A DNA stretch of 64,000 nucleotides from Panicum virgatum (taxonomy: Eukaryota; Streptophyta; Magnoliopsida; Poales; Poaceae), in the NCBI RefSeq assembly GCF_016808335.1, contig NC_053140.1, positions 30,312,086-30,376,085 on the forward strand, given 5' to 3'. Position 1 is the stretch's first letter. Each line of letters begins with the position of its first letter. The notes beneath the pieces are model-generated. The model was not told where the DNA came from. It saw only the letters and a program-made list of their open reading frames with translations, and did not search any database. A program made the translations under genes and the position numbers. Below, in pieces: positions 1 to 11,518 of the stretch.

Positions 1-1
1 G

Positions 2-3000
2 CCGCCTCAGCAGCAAGGAGGATTCAAACCTCCAGTGCCTCAGCAGCAGCAATAGCAGCAGTTTGGCCCAAGGCCGAATGCCCCACAGTTCAATCGTGGG
101 AATGGCAACAATCGGTGCTTTAACTGCGGCAGTGCTTCTCACTTTGCTAAGAATTGTCCGTAGCCCAGAAAGAATGATCCAGGGCAGAACTCCAACCAGA
201 ACAACAACAAGGGAAAGGGCAAAAGCCAAATGGTGCAAGTCCAACAGGGGCGAATTAATTTCACTACTCTGGCAGACCTTCCCGAAGGAGCACCAGTCAT
301 GTCGGGTACTTTCACTATCCACAATAAACCCGCAGTTATACTATTTGATTCTGGTGCAACTCATAGTTTTATAAGTGCCAAATTTGGAGCAAGGTTAGGA
401 TTGGATTATTGGCATACCAAGAAATCGTACATGATAGAAACTCCTGGTGGCAAGATAGCTTCCAATCAAATCATTAGGCTTGTACCCATTAAGTTGGGTA
501 GCAAATTGATGAGGACAGATTTGATCTTATTGAATTTAGAAGGCATGGATGTTATTTTGGGCATGGATTGGATGACTAAACATAAAGTACTGTTAGATAT
601 CTCTTCCCGAGCTGTCGAGATAGATTCACCACATCAAGGAGCCACCATACTCTATCTGCCACAACGAGAGTGCTTCAACTCTTGTGCCTTTGCCACAAAA
701 GAAATTAAGATTGAACATATTCCGGTTGTGTGTGAGTATGCGGATGTATTTCCAGATGATTTGCGTGGAATGCCCCCTGATAGAGATATCGAGTTTGTTA
801 TTGAACTCCAACACGGTACCGCCCCTATTTCAAAGAGGTCGTACCGAATGCCTCCAAATGAGTTAGCAGAATTGAAAATCCAACTTCAAGACCTTCTTGA
901 CAAGGGTTTTATACATCCAAGTTCTTCACCCTGGGGATGTCCAGCCCTGTTTGTGAAGAAGAAGGACAACAGTTTGAGGCTATGTGTTGATTATCGACCA
1001 CTCAATGCGGTCACTATTAAAAACAAATATCCTCTTCCCCGCATTGATATACTGTTTGATCAGTTAGCTGGAGCCAAGGTTTTCTCTAAGATCGATCTTC
1101 GTTCTGGCTACCACCAAATCAAGATCAAGCCTTGTGATATTCCAAAGACTGCTTTCTCGACCAGATATGGACTCTATGAATATCTGGTTATGTCTTTTGG
1201 TCTTACCAATGCCCCGGCATATTTTATGTACTTTATGAATTCGGTCTTCAAGCCGGAGCTGGATAAATTCGTCGTAGTATTCATTGACGATATTTTGATC
1301 TACTCCAAGAATGAAGAAGAGCACGAGCAACATTTGCGTATCGTTCTTCAACGATTATGAGATCATCATCTTTATGCCAAATTCTCCAAGTGTGAATTTT
1401 GGCTGGATAGTGTGAAATTCTTAGGCCATACTATCTCCAGTGATGGTATATCAGTTGATCCAACTAAAGTACAAGAAGTGATGGATTGGGAATCTCCTAC
1501 TTCAGTTCATCAAATTCACAGTTTTCTTGGTTTAGCTGGATACTATCGTTGATTCATCCCTGATTTCTCCAGAATAGCCAAGTCTATGATGGAGTTATTG
1601 AAGAAGGGAGTGAAGTTTGTTTGGGATGACAAATGTGAAGAAGCCTTTCAAACTCTCAAAGCTCGGCTCACTACTGCTCCAGTGTTGGCTACACCGGACA
1701 GTACCAAACCTTTTGATGTCTATTGTGATGCTTCTGGTACGGGACTTGGTTGTGTGCTTATGCAAGACAACCGAGTAATTGTTTATGCATCAAGAGCAAT
1801 CCGGAATCATGAGAAGAATTATCCAACACATGATCTGGAGTTAGCAGCTGTTATACACGCTCTCAAGCTTTGGAGACATCATCTTATGGGGACTCATTGT
1901 AATATTTACACTGACCATAAGAGTCTCAAATATATCTTCACCCAAGCTGATCTCAACATGAGGCAGAGACGCTGGCTAGAGTTGATAAAGGACTATGATC
2001 TAGAAGTGCACTATCATCCAGGAAAGGCTAATGTGGTTGCGGATGCACTCAGCCGCAAGTCACAATGCCATTGTTTATCTGTAGAACCATTCAATGAAAC
2101 TCTATGCCAGGAAATGATGAAGTTAAACCTAGAAATGGTACCTCAAGGAAGTTTGAACCATATATCTATTGAGCCTACACTTCATGATAGCATCATCATG
2201 GCACAATTACATGATGAGGGTATCAAGATCATCAAGGAAAAATTATCCCAAGGTGAAGCCAAGTACAAATGTTTCCGAGTGGATCATAGAGGAGTTCTAT
2301 GGTTTGAATCTCGACTTGTTGTACCCAAGGATCATCAGCTTAGAAAGCAAATTCTTGACGAAGCCCATCTATCGAAGTTTTCGATTCATCCGGGTAGTAC
2401 AAAGATGTACCAAGATCTTAAACAAAATTTCTGGTGGACTCGAATGAAAAGAGAGATCGCCAGATATGTTTCTGAATGTGATGTCTGTCAAAGAGTTAAA
2501 GCTAGTCACTTGAAAGTAGCTGGTACTCTCCAACCTTTACCCATTCCATCCTGGAAATGGGAGGACATCAGTATGGATTTTATTGTCGGTTTACCCAACA
2601 CTTCGCAGAAGCATGATTCTATTTGGGTGATCGTTGATAGACTCACCAAGACCGCTCATTTTATTCCAGTGCATACAACTTATTCTGCCAAGAGGTATGC
2701 AGAGATCTATCTTGACCAAATTATCCGTTTGCATGGAGTTCCAAAGACGATCATTTCTGATCGTGGGCCTTAGTTTATTGCACGTTTCTGGGAGCAATTG
2801 CGAGAATCCCTTGGAACTAAATTGATTCGTAGTTCAGCTTATCATCCATAAACAGATGGGCAAACTGAACGAATCAATCATATCCTTGAAGACATGTTGA
2901 GGGCATGTGCTATTCAATATGGCAAAAACTGGGACAAATGCCTAGCACTAGCTGAATTCTCTTACAATAACAGTTATCAATCCAGCTTGCAAATGGCACC

Positions 3001-3700
3001 ATTTGAAGCGTTATACGGTCGAAGGTGTCGAACTCCTTTGAGTTGGTCACAAGCTGGAGAACGCAAAATTTTTGGGCCAGATTTAGTTTCTGAAGCAGAG
3101 GAGAAAGTTAAAGTTATCTAGACTAATCTTAAGGCAGCCCAATCATGACAGAAAAGTTATGCAGACAAAAGAAGAGATCCTTTACAGTTCAAGGTAGGGG
3201 ATTTCGTATATTTGCGAGTATCTCCTACTAGAGGTGTTCAACGCTTCGGTATCAAAGGAAAATTAGCACCCCGATACATCGGACCATTTGAAATCATCGA
3301 AACTTGTGGACCCGTGGCCTACCAACTTCGTCTTCCTTCTCAGTTGGCTGCCATTCATGAAGTCTTCCATGTATCACAACTCCGGAAGTGCACCAGGGTA
3401 CCTACTGAGATCCTTGAACCATAAGATATCGAGATTGAATCCGATCTATCTTATACGGAGTATCCAATCAAGATTCTTGACACCAAGTAAAGAAGTACTA
3501 GAAGGGAGAAGATTAAAATGTACAAAATCCAATGGAATCATCATACTGAAGGAGAAGCTACTTGGGAGACTGAAAACTTTCTCTAAAGAAACTTTCCTGA
3601 CTTTCTTAGAACAAATTCAGGTATCAAATCTTTCCATTCCTTTCCTTCCTGTAATCTCGGGGCGAGATTTCTTTTAGGGGGGAAGACTGTGACACCCTAG
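2..3700 (+). pseudogene. E1 gag (C-terminus)-pol polyprotein, decayed
   Basis: One reading frame spans the whole segment. In order it shows a CCHC zinc knuckle (CFNCGSASHFAKNCP, near 115-160), an aspartic protease ([10 protein letters not shown] near 350; VILGMDW near 553), RT with the catalytic FIDD box near 1285, RNase H (YCDASG, DLELAA, YTDHKS), an HHCC integrase finger (HPGS...CDVCQ), the integrase core ([19 protein letters not shown]) and a C-terminal chromodomain-like block (KMYKIQW...EGEATWE). The frame is cut by stops near 161, 1358, 1551, 2771, 2849, 3119, 3146, 3422, 3488 and 3572. At seven of these the paralogue E3 has Gln or Arg, as expected from C-to-T decay. The copy cannot be autonomous. 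No frameshift was seen, so decay is by point mutation. Confidence 0.92.
3675..3687 (+). promoter_or_regulatory. E1 polypurine tract
   Basis: A purine-rich run (ttaggggggaagac region) lies immediately before the LTR start TGTGACACC. It would prime plus-strand DNA synthesis during reverse transcription. Its position directly between the end of the chromodomain frame and the LTR fixes the LTR boundary. Confidence 0.8.
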
Positions 3701-6700
3701 GTGTCTGCACATTAGTGTTGCATACCTTTTATACATCATGTGCTGGTTTTACTTGAAAAAGGACCTTTTTGTAATTAGAAAAGGTTATATGTGTAATATT
3801 GATTTTATGCAAGGGTCTTTCTATAGTTTAATTTGAATTGAATGTGTGATTATAGCTTTTGTGGAGGGTGTTTTCGTAAAATGTGGTGTAATCATTACAT
3901 GGCGGGAAACTTTTCAAATCAGCCCAAGTTTGAAGTGAAATTTCATTGAAAAAGACAAGTTTCCTTGGAATTCAAAATCCCTTTCATGTTTTCAAAATTA
4001 GCTCTTGAATCTTTGATCAAATAAATTTTTGCACAACATCAAAGTTGTAGATCTTGAAAAGTTGAACAACTTTCATGTTGGGCACTTTTTCATTTGAGCT
4101 TTAGTTTAAAAGTTATCCTTGTTTTACATTTAGGTCCCTGGAATTTTTGGAAATTTCAAATCGGCCCTTTTCCCCTTCCTCCAGCTCCCCTGCTCTGTTT
4201 CTCGCCGCCACTGTGCAGAGCCCGCCGCTGGCGCTGTGGTGAGCCAGCCCGGCCCCCTCTTGCTTTGCGCTGGCGTCCACGCGTCGCCCCGGAGCCTCCC
4301 CACCGTCCTTGCCATCGCGCTGTGCCTCCCCCTGCCGTGCCACGCGCCCCCGCCGAGCACAGAGCCGCCCGCGCGGCCGCCACCTCGCCGCCGCGGTGGC
4401 GAGCCCGCTGCAGAGGCCGCCGCCCTTCCCTAGCGCACGCACGGGTACTGCAAAAACCCTAGCGTCCCATTCCGCCTGTTCTTTCGCCTTCTCCTCGCTC
4501 CCACGCCACAGAACAAGGCGCCGCTCCACCCGCAACGCCGGTGAGCTCCACGCCGCCGTCGACCCGGCACTGCAGCCATCCTCCGCCCGCGCTGACACCC
4601 TAGCGAGCTCTGCCGTGAGCCCGCGCAGCTCCCCGACCACATCCCCTCGCCCAACCCTCACCGGAGAACCCTAGCCTCCGTTGAACTCCGCCACCGACCC
4701 GCCCGCTCCGCCGAGCCGCCACCTCCGAGCCTCTCCCCGCACCCCAAGACCACCCTGAGGTGCGCCTTGAACCCGTGAAGCTCTCACGCCCCTCCACCCT
4801 CGCCACCGGTGAGCCCCTCGCCGGGAAACGGCCGGTCAAACCCCGCCTCCCCCTCTCTGACCCGGCCAAGGACCTCTAGTTGAGAAGAATCAAAACCTCA
4901 AGGGGTTATTTGAATAGCCATAGACTCAGTTGAATAGTGCTATAAGGACTCCTTTGTAATTTTTGCAGTGAATTTGAAATTCCATAGAAATTCGTAGAAA
5001 ATTCGTAAAATAGCAAATCTTGATGTTTTGGAATCCTTGAGAGTAGCTCTTTGCATTAGAACCATAATATTGTAGGTGTTTGTTGCAAGTTTTTGCTGTA
5101 CAAGTTGTTTTGTGTCACTAGGTAAATAAAGACTAGTTATTTAATCTTTTTCTTATCTGATGATTAAAAGCTTGTCTTGCTCTAAAATTTTTACGGTAGT
5201 TTACTCATGTGGCACTAGTTTTTCTATAATAATTTCGTGATCAGTTCTCATGTATAGCTATTTCTTTGATTTAAACCTTGTTTATTAGACTTTAATTATG
5301 ATAAATAGTTTATTCTGATGATAAATCATGCAAATGTTTCTGAGTGATCTTTTGGAATAGTTTAGCTTTTCCATAAAGTTTGAGACCCAGTTCATGAATA
5401 GAACAGGAGCTAAAAATGAATCTTTCTAATCTGATGTATGTTTTGTTTATTTTCTCATAATTATTTCTGTGTAGATAAAATCATGAAAATTCACAGTAGC
5501 TAATTCATCCCTGTATAGGTCTGCTGTTAAATTTTGAGCTTCTGTTTTGCTTTAGCTTAACCTGTGTAATTCAATCGTGTTCAAGGTGTGATCTGAATGA
5601 TTGATTTGTTATGAATAATGGGCTACAAGTTTTACCATGATTTTTACAGGATAGCCTAGTCTGTTCATGTTCTGTTTAGAGTATTTTTTTTGCTAAATTT
5701 ATTACTTATTGTGCACTGAGTGGTGGATTTATTAGCAAACCATGACTTGCTTGTTATAAGAAACCACCCCCACTTGTTTATGAAGTTATTCAACTTCATT
5801 TGTGCTGTTGATCATGATGCCTTGTGTAGTTAGATTTGTTAGTTAGCTACTCTATAAATGATTGCCCATGTGTTATGAATGTTTGCTAGTTGTTAAGCTA
5901 CAACTTTATCGTGATGTGAATGTGTTTATAATTCTGTCTCTTGCATTCCATATAGATACGACTGCTTTGATGGACGGGACGTACGAGTTGATCCCGGAGT
6001 CTGACGGAGGTGATCCAGAAGTCCAGGTGAACGCAGCTGAACTAACTGAAGCCCTGAACCAAAGTTCGAAAGAGCCTAAGGCTGTGTTAGCTAGCGACTA
6101 CCGAGAAGGCAAGCCCCGGACATAACCTATATTTCAAATTATTATCATTTACTGTTATTACTTGTGCATTTACAGTTCTTAGGATTTGAATTGAAACCCT
6201 AGATGCATGATCCTAGGAACCTATGTACTGAACACTAGACCTGAGTTCGACTACTTGCTAAGCTTATAGGACCGGTAAAAGTCGAGTGATTGCCTGTCAC
6301 TCGCGAGCTTTATAGGAACTGCTTGTCTATTTTCTGCTATCAATATAAGGATGACGGACGGGGTTGTGTTCAATATCATGACCCTATGTGAGACCCCGTC
6401 TGTGTTGATGAACTTGCTAAGGTCGCGGTGTGTGGTAGTGCTGGTTAAGTTTTTGAACGTACTAGCCACATGCCGTAAATATGGTACGCGGTAAGCCTAG
6501 TAGCCGACGATTGGACCGGGGAGTGGATATACCTATCACTCTCTCTTTAGAGATAGGTTTTTAAATGTTAATGTTGATCAACACTGCGACTTCAAGGGAC
6601 AACGGTGGACCTTGTAGAAGGGTGGACCTTGGAGCCCTGTAGTCGGGGAGAGTGACCCTATCCACAAGCCGAAAAGAAAGGTCAACGGTTGTTTGGGAAT

Positions 6701-7568
6701 GACCCGATGGTGTTCCAAACGTGTGTGTTAGGTCTGCCTGGCCAGGTTAACAAATTCGATTCGAATCATCTGCTTCTCACAGTTTGAGACTGCTTGATCT
6801 CTTTGTCACACAGAGTAACAAGAGCAACATTATTATGATTAATCTTGATGTTTGCTTAAAGTTCTACCATGGTTGAATAGTAGTTGCTTACATAGAATGG
6901 TTAATCTACTAGAATCTTGAAAGCTAAAACTTGAAAATCAGGACCTACTCTTTATTGCTTTTCAGCAAAGGAAACCAGAGCCTCACAAACCCTGCATAGT
7001 CAAGCTAAAATGGGTTAAGTATACCCGTTGACAGTTAAGTCTTGCTGAGTATTAGAATACTCAGCCTTGCTGTTGAAACCCTTTTTCAGGTATGAGTCTT
7101 GAGGACCAGGTCGCTAGTTTATCTTGGCCCTGCTCTTTGCCTCCTGGCTGGTCCGTAGAGTGGGATACGTCTTCGGCCGACAATGACTTTGATGAGTAAT
7201 ACCATGCTTGGGCTAGCCTGGTATACTTTGGCGACATGTTGTAGCCGTCGTGTTTTATCTTCCGCTGTTAAACTCTAAAGTTTTACACTTATGACTTGTA
7301 TAACTGCTTTACTAAATTTGGTTTTGTAATAATTGATTTAAACTGGTTTGTAATCTCTACTTTGCCTGTGTTGTAAACTTGTGGTTGTAATATCTCTGGA
7401 CTCGCCTTCGTGCGGGGTATGCTTGTTCGATCCGAGAACCGGTGGTTGTATCGGGACGTTACCCGACAGACCAAGAATTGTTCCGTTTGAAGTGCGTTTG
7501 AGCCGGTGTTGCCTTTTTGGTGATGGCCTGCGCACTTGAGCCGGGATAATTCAGGTGGTTTTGCCACA
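3688..7568 (+). repeat. E1 3' LTR (3881 bp)
   Basis: The LTR starts TGTGACACC and ends GGTTTTGCCACA, with TG...CA termini. The inverted LTR of E3 (36530-40884) has the same ends (TGTGACACC...GGTTCCGCCACA) and the same layout: AT-rich U3, a GC-rich block (4160-4870 here), a long T-rich stretch that looks intronic (4870-5955), a short coding exon, and a distal block with telomere-like and polyA-like words. The segment 6460-7550 is repeated in reverse at 62894-64000, at roughly 90% by eye. Many GC-rich open frames at 4094-4870 occur on both strands and are not supported as genes. Confidence 0.9.
5956..6125 (+). CDS. LTR-embedded coding exon (E1 copy), function unknown
   Basis: A short open frame follows a good splice acceptor (ttgcattccatatag, AG at 5954-5955). 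It encodes a peptide with GTYELIP, EVQVN and a terminal EGKPR. The E3 LTR has a counterpart in the same frame behind the same acceptor sequence, with YEL(I/V)P and EGKPR kept. The T-rich 1.1 kb upstream looks like an intron, and GTGAG donors occur in the GC-rich block (4537, 4803). I do not recognise the peptide. It could be the last exon of a small LTR-encoded gene or a remnant of a captured host exon. Confidence 0.45.
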
Positions 7569-8597
7569 CGGTTGTCGTCCCAAAGGCCAATGGGAAGCTT
7601 CGGATGTGCATTGACTACACCAGCCTCAACAAGGCATGTCCTAGAGACCCCTATCCTCTTCCATGTATCGATCAGATCGTGGACTCCACCTCCGGGTGTG
7701 ACCTTTTGTCTTTCCTAGATGCATACTCTGGTTTCCACCAGATCCAGATGTCTAGAGAGGATAGGAAACATACCGCTTTTGTAACAGTGGATGGACTTTA
7801 TTGCTATATTGTCATGCCATATGGTCTGCGGAATGCCTTACACACGTTTGTACGAGCTATGAACAAAACCTTCTGTAATCTAATTAGATATATTGTTGAG
7901 GTGTATGTTGATGACATTGTGGTCAAGACTAAGGTAGGGTAAACACTAGTTGAGGACCTGTCCCTCATCTTCGACCGGCTGCGCGCCACGTGCACGAAGC
8001 CGAATCCCCAGAAATGCATCTTCGGCGTCTCGGCAGGGAAGTTGCTGGGTTTCCTGGTCTCACATCAAGGCATCGAGGCAAACCCAGCCAAGATCAAGGC
8101 GATCGAAGCGATGAGGCCTCCCGGCTGCATTAAGGATGTCCAGAAGCTTACTGGATCTCTGGCCGCTCTTAGCCGCTTCATATCGAGGCTGGCTGAGAGG
8201 GCCCTCCCCTTCTTCAAGCTATTGAGGAGGTCCGGTCCATTCTCTTGGACCGAAGAGGCTGAACAAGCCTTCTAGGAACTGAAACAGCACCTCACCTCAC
8301 TGCCAGTATTGGTGGCTCCAGAGCCAGGTGAGACATTATTTTTGTATCTTGCTGTGTCTGCAGAGGCGGTTAGCATGGTGCTGGTCGCCGAGAGGATGGA
8401 GCAAGCTCGCCAGGGGGACACCAGGGTCTCCTCGGCCAAGGATGGTGAGATGGACCCCGCACATGGGGGTCCGGCGGCCACTCCTCTGTCTGAAGGTCCG
8501 GACCCCGGACAAGGGGGTCCAGAGGAGCCTCGTCCCAGTGGCAACCCAGAACCGCTGGGGGCCCAAGGACCTGACGTGGTGGATAAAGGCGAGCCGG
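7569..8597 (+). pseudogene. T1 RT-RNase H fragment (Tat-like pol)
   Basis: The frame begins in mid-gene at the E1 insertion (VVVPKANGKLRMCIDY) and carries RT motifs CIDYTSLNKACPRDPYP, LLSFLDAYSGFHQI and the catalytic YVDD (near 7907). The connection region (GFLVSHQGIEANP) and the start of RNase H (LYLAVSAEAVSMVL) follow. Stops lie at 7940 and 8273 in one continuous frame. After the RNase H start comes a Gly/Pro-rich stretch (about 8400-8597) built on repeated GGTCC(G/A)G words, which is not usual for RNase H. The frame is then cut off at the junction with the E2 LTR. No integrase follows. Confidence 0.85.
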
Positions 8598-10308
8598 ACT
8601 GCGCTGACTGGACTGCGGGTCCTATTTCTAAGAAGGTCAGGGGTTAAAACGCTAAAAACTGGGCTCACATGCAAATACTTTTGCAAGTGTCTGGACGGCG
8701 GGTTGATTTCAAAAGAAAGCAGGGACTCTTTAGCAAAACATCCAGGCCGAACCGGTATCTACGCGCGTGGGCCGTTGGATCTTGATCTAGTGGCTCGGAG
8801 CGGATGGAATCGGGATCTAATCGGATCTGTTGGCCATGGATCGGACGGTTCTAGAAGAAGGGGCGCGCAGGCGGCAGCGCGAGTCGCCGGACTTGAGGTT
8901 TCTGCGGCGGCGCTCGTCGATTCCTCGCCGGACTTGGCCTAACTAGCGTTCCCGGGGTTGATTCAAGTAGCGGTTTGGCCCAGAAGCATGAGTGTGACAT
9001 GCGTAATCCACTGGGCGTGTCTGTGCGGGTCTACAGCGGCTCTAGAAGGGTGCGCAATGGCGGAGCAGCCATCGCGCTACGGCGAGTAGGCGCAGAGGTG
9101 CTCGGTTGTTGAGGAAGAAGGGAAAAAGGGGGCTGCGAGGATCCTTACTACTCCATGAAGTTCATGCGGTGCTCGAAAACGGCGCAGAGGACTCGCAGCG
9201 GTGGATCCTCCGCGGCATGGCGGCTCGGCGATGCTCCGGTGAGCAATTCCCGTGCGGAGCTTGGAGTAGGGGCAGAGAGAGCGGCCGGTGTCGACCTCCT
9301 CCACCTCACGATGCTCCTGCGGCGCTCGGTGGCCGGAGAGGGGCGCTGAGGAGGTGGGTCTATGGTGGCGCAGCGGCAGTTCCCGAGCGTAAGGTTCTAT
9401 GGCGGCGGGGTGCTCTGCGGCTAGGGTTTGGGTGGGCTGCAGGGGTGAGGATGGGAGGGAGCGCAGGGGATTGCGGCGGTTTAAAGGAGGTAGACCGGAG
9501 ATCTCGGCGTGGGAGCTAGGAAGGGAAGGCAGTGGGGATTTCGGCGAGAGGATCTCGGCGCGAATGCGGTGGAGAAGACGGGGCCGACAAGCGGGCCCCG
9601 CTGGTCAGCGGCACAGGGAGCGGTTCACGTGGGGGGGGGGAGGGGGACGGGCAACGCGGGGCTAGCGGCTGCAGCAGCTGGCGGGTGGGCCGCGCATGTT
9701 AGCGAATGGGGAGAACGGGTGACGCGTGGGCCCGCCCGATTAGGGAAAGAAAGAGCGCGCGCGGGGTGCTGCTGGCTGAGGCGGGGCAGGCCGGGGCGCG
9801 TGCGTACGGGGTGAGGGCTGCCAGGCTGTTGCGCTTCGCGGGCTGAGCGCGGGAGGGAACTGGAGGACTGGGCCGTCTGCGGGGAGATGGGTGGCGGGCT
9901 GTGGGAAGTAGCTGGGGTGCGGGTTGGGCCGGATGAGCTGCTGGGCCCGCGCAGAAGGAATTGGGCCGCGGGGAGAGAGGTGGGCCGCAGGGTTGATGAT
10001 GGACTGGGCTGGGTTGGTTGGTTTGGGTTGGGTTTCTCTTTTCCCTTTTCTATTTGCCACTTCACTCCAATTCAAACCAAACAAACTAATTGAATTCAAA
10101 CTTGAATTTGAATTCAACCCTAACACTCAAACAAATAAAATAATGCACCAGCATGTGATGCAACAGCACAATTAAACCTAAGGAAAATTTTAATTACTTA
10201 TGCAACAAAATTAGATTAAATGCATTACTAGCACAATAAACCTTAGAAATTTGAATAAAGCCAATTAAATTTATTATTAAATACTGAAATTTGAATTAGG
10301 GTGTTACA
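8598..10308 (-). repeat. E2 3' LTR, truncated
   Basis: Direct repeat of 14039-15751. In minus orientation it begins TGTAACACCC at 10308 directly after a polypurine tract and breaks off at 8598. The part matching 12306-14038 (1733 bp) is missing. The GC-rich middle (8800-9900) holds open frames on both strands in both LTR copies, but these show no protein family and are not called. The stretch 9680-10010 is dense in TGGGCC/TGGGCT words. Confidence 0.9.
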
Positions 10309-10325
10309 AATCCTACCCCCTTACA
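10309..10325 (-). promoter_or_regulatory. E2 polypurine tract
   Basis: On the minus strand the run TGTAAGGGGGTAGGATT lies directly before the LTR start TGTAACACCC, the expected place for the plus-strand primer. Confidence 0.8.
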
Positions 10326-10351
10326 GGAATCTGGGCTGGCTAGCAAAGAGA

Positions 10352-11518
10352 TTAGGATATGTCTTCATCAACTCCTCTTCCTTCTACTGGCAAGTCTTCC
10401 GGAAAGACATCCGGGAATTCAGACACCACGCGAATACCATTCGTGGGTCTAGCCTCCATCTGATGAAGAAAACTAGAAGGCTCTGTAGCACTGACTGTCA
10501 CCTCTTGGCCATTAGATGCTAACAAGTGAACTGACCGCTGAGCACAATCAATTCTGACTCCCCACTTGGCAAGGGTATCCATTCCCAGAATCACATCAAT
10601 ACCCTTGGTGTCTATCACCATCAGATTTGTACTGAACTTTACTCTCCCTATGGAAACACTGACTCTGGGGCAGGAGATATGAGACCTCAATTGTGCTCCA
10701 GGTGAAGATACTAACATGCACTTCTTTAAAGTGTTAGTACGAATACCATGATGCTCGACAAAAGACTGTGCAATAAAGGAATGCGTAGCACCAGTATCGA
10801 ACAGCACCGTAGCTGGATATGAGTTGACCATGGACATACCAATAACCACGTTCGGAGACTCGGCCGCTGACTCGGCCGTCACATGGTTCACCTTCCCCTG
10901 TCGTGGCGCTCTGGGTTGGGCTGGACGCCCTTGTTGTCCTGCCTGCCGTGGAGCCGGTGAAAGGTGCTTCTGTGGACAACTTTTGGCATAATGACCTTTT
11001 TGTCCGCATTTGTAGCACATGCGGTGGTAGTGAATGGCGCTACTTGGTTGACCTTCATGTGAACTTAGCATCACATCTTGCATCATTTCTGTTGCTTGCT
11101 CTTTGGACTCCTTGCGACCGCGTGGCTGAATCACCTTCATAGTGATAGCCAACCCATCAACATAATCATAGAGAGCTTGATTCTCGACCTGTGTATCTCT
11201 AGAGCACTCAGGATTCTTTCTCTTTTGGATGGTCTGTAGCTCTTCGACCGATGGAGAGTCAAGGAAAAGGGAATCCTCTGCTAGCTGCTCTTGATGAGAC
11301 CTCTTTCTCTTTGTACCGGAGAACAACCTCTGGTTCCTCCTAGTTGTGGCTTCATCTTCAGTCACACGAGCTTGACGACAAGGAATGCCATAGAATTGGC
11401 AACACGGGCAAGCTTTCTCACGATTGTTCGGGTGGTATGTTGTTTTGCGAGGACTGATCTTGTACCGTTGTTGGTTGCTCCACGGGAACTGTTGCATGAA
11501 CATCATCACCCATTGCAT
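10352..11518 (-). CDS. E2 gag (nucleocapsid part)-aspartic protease
   Basis: The frame is open for 389 codons from the ATG at 11518. It shows a CCHC knuckle (CYKCGQKGHYAKSCP), then a retropepsin domain (TVLFDTGATHSFI, then DVILGMDTLAKWG), and stops soon after the linker that normally leads into RT (SEFPDVFPEDLP). The gag capsid domain is not recognisable at the N-terminus, and RT, RNase H and integrase are absent before the polypurine tract 27 bp downstream. No internal stop or frameshift is seen, in contrast to neighbouring elements. The protein could supply protease and nucleic-acid binding, but the element needs polymerase and integrase from a relative. Confidence 0.85.
   Translation of the reverse strand: MQWVMMFMQQFPWSNQQRYKISPRKTTYHPNNREKACPCCQFYGIPCRQARVTEDEATTRRNQRLFSGTKRKRSHQEQLAEDSLFLDSPSVEELQTIQKRKNPECSRDTQVENQALYDYVDGLAITMKVIQPRGRKESKEQATEMMQDVMLSSHEGQPSSAIHYHRMCYKCGQKGHYAKSCPQKHLSPAPRQAGQQGRPAQPRAPRQGKVNHVTAESAAESPNVVIGMSMVNSYPATVLFDTGATHSFIAQSFVEHHGIRTNTLKKCMLVSSPGAQLRSHISCPRVSVSIGRVKFSTNLMVIDTKGIDVILGMDTLAKWGVRIDCAQRSVHLLASNGQEVTVSATEPSSFLHQMEARPTNGIRVVSEFPDVFPEDLPVEGRGVDEDIS

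Larger units (their letters stand above)
1..7568 (+). mobile_element. E1: RIRE3/Tekay-like Ty3/Gypsy chromovirus, 5' end outside window
   Basis: The element runs from the window edge through gag end, protease, RT, RNase H, integrase and chromodomain to a polypurine tract and a complete 3' LTR. Its right edge is the TG...CA boundary at 7568, next to an in-frame RT sequence of a different retrotransposon (T1), so E1 is an insertion in T1 in the same orientation. The candidate 5-bp target duplication is cggtt at 7569-7573. The left copy lies outside the window. The lineage assignment rests on the chromodomain and on the order PR-RT-RH-IN-CHD. The RIRE3 resemblance is from memory. Confidence 0.9.

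Noticed and set aside
4094..4870. GC-rich open frames on both strands in the E1 LTR
   Set aside because: Overlapping frames on both strands with Arg/Pro/Ala composition and no family; expected from GC content.
8800..9900. Long open frames in the GC-rich part of the E2 LTR
   Set aside because: They occur on both strands in both LTR copies and show no domain; composition effect.
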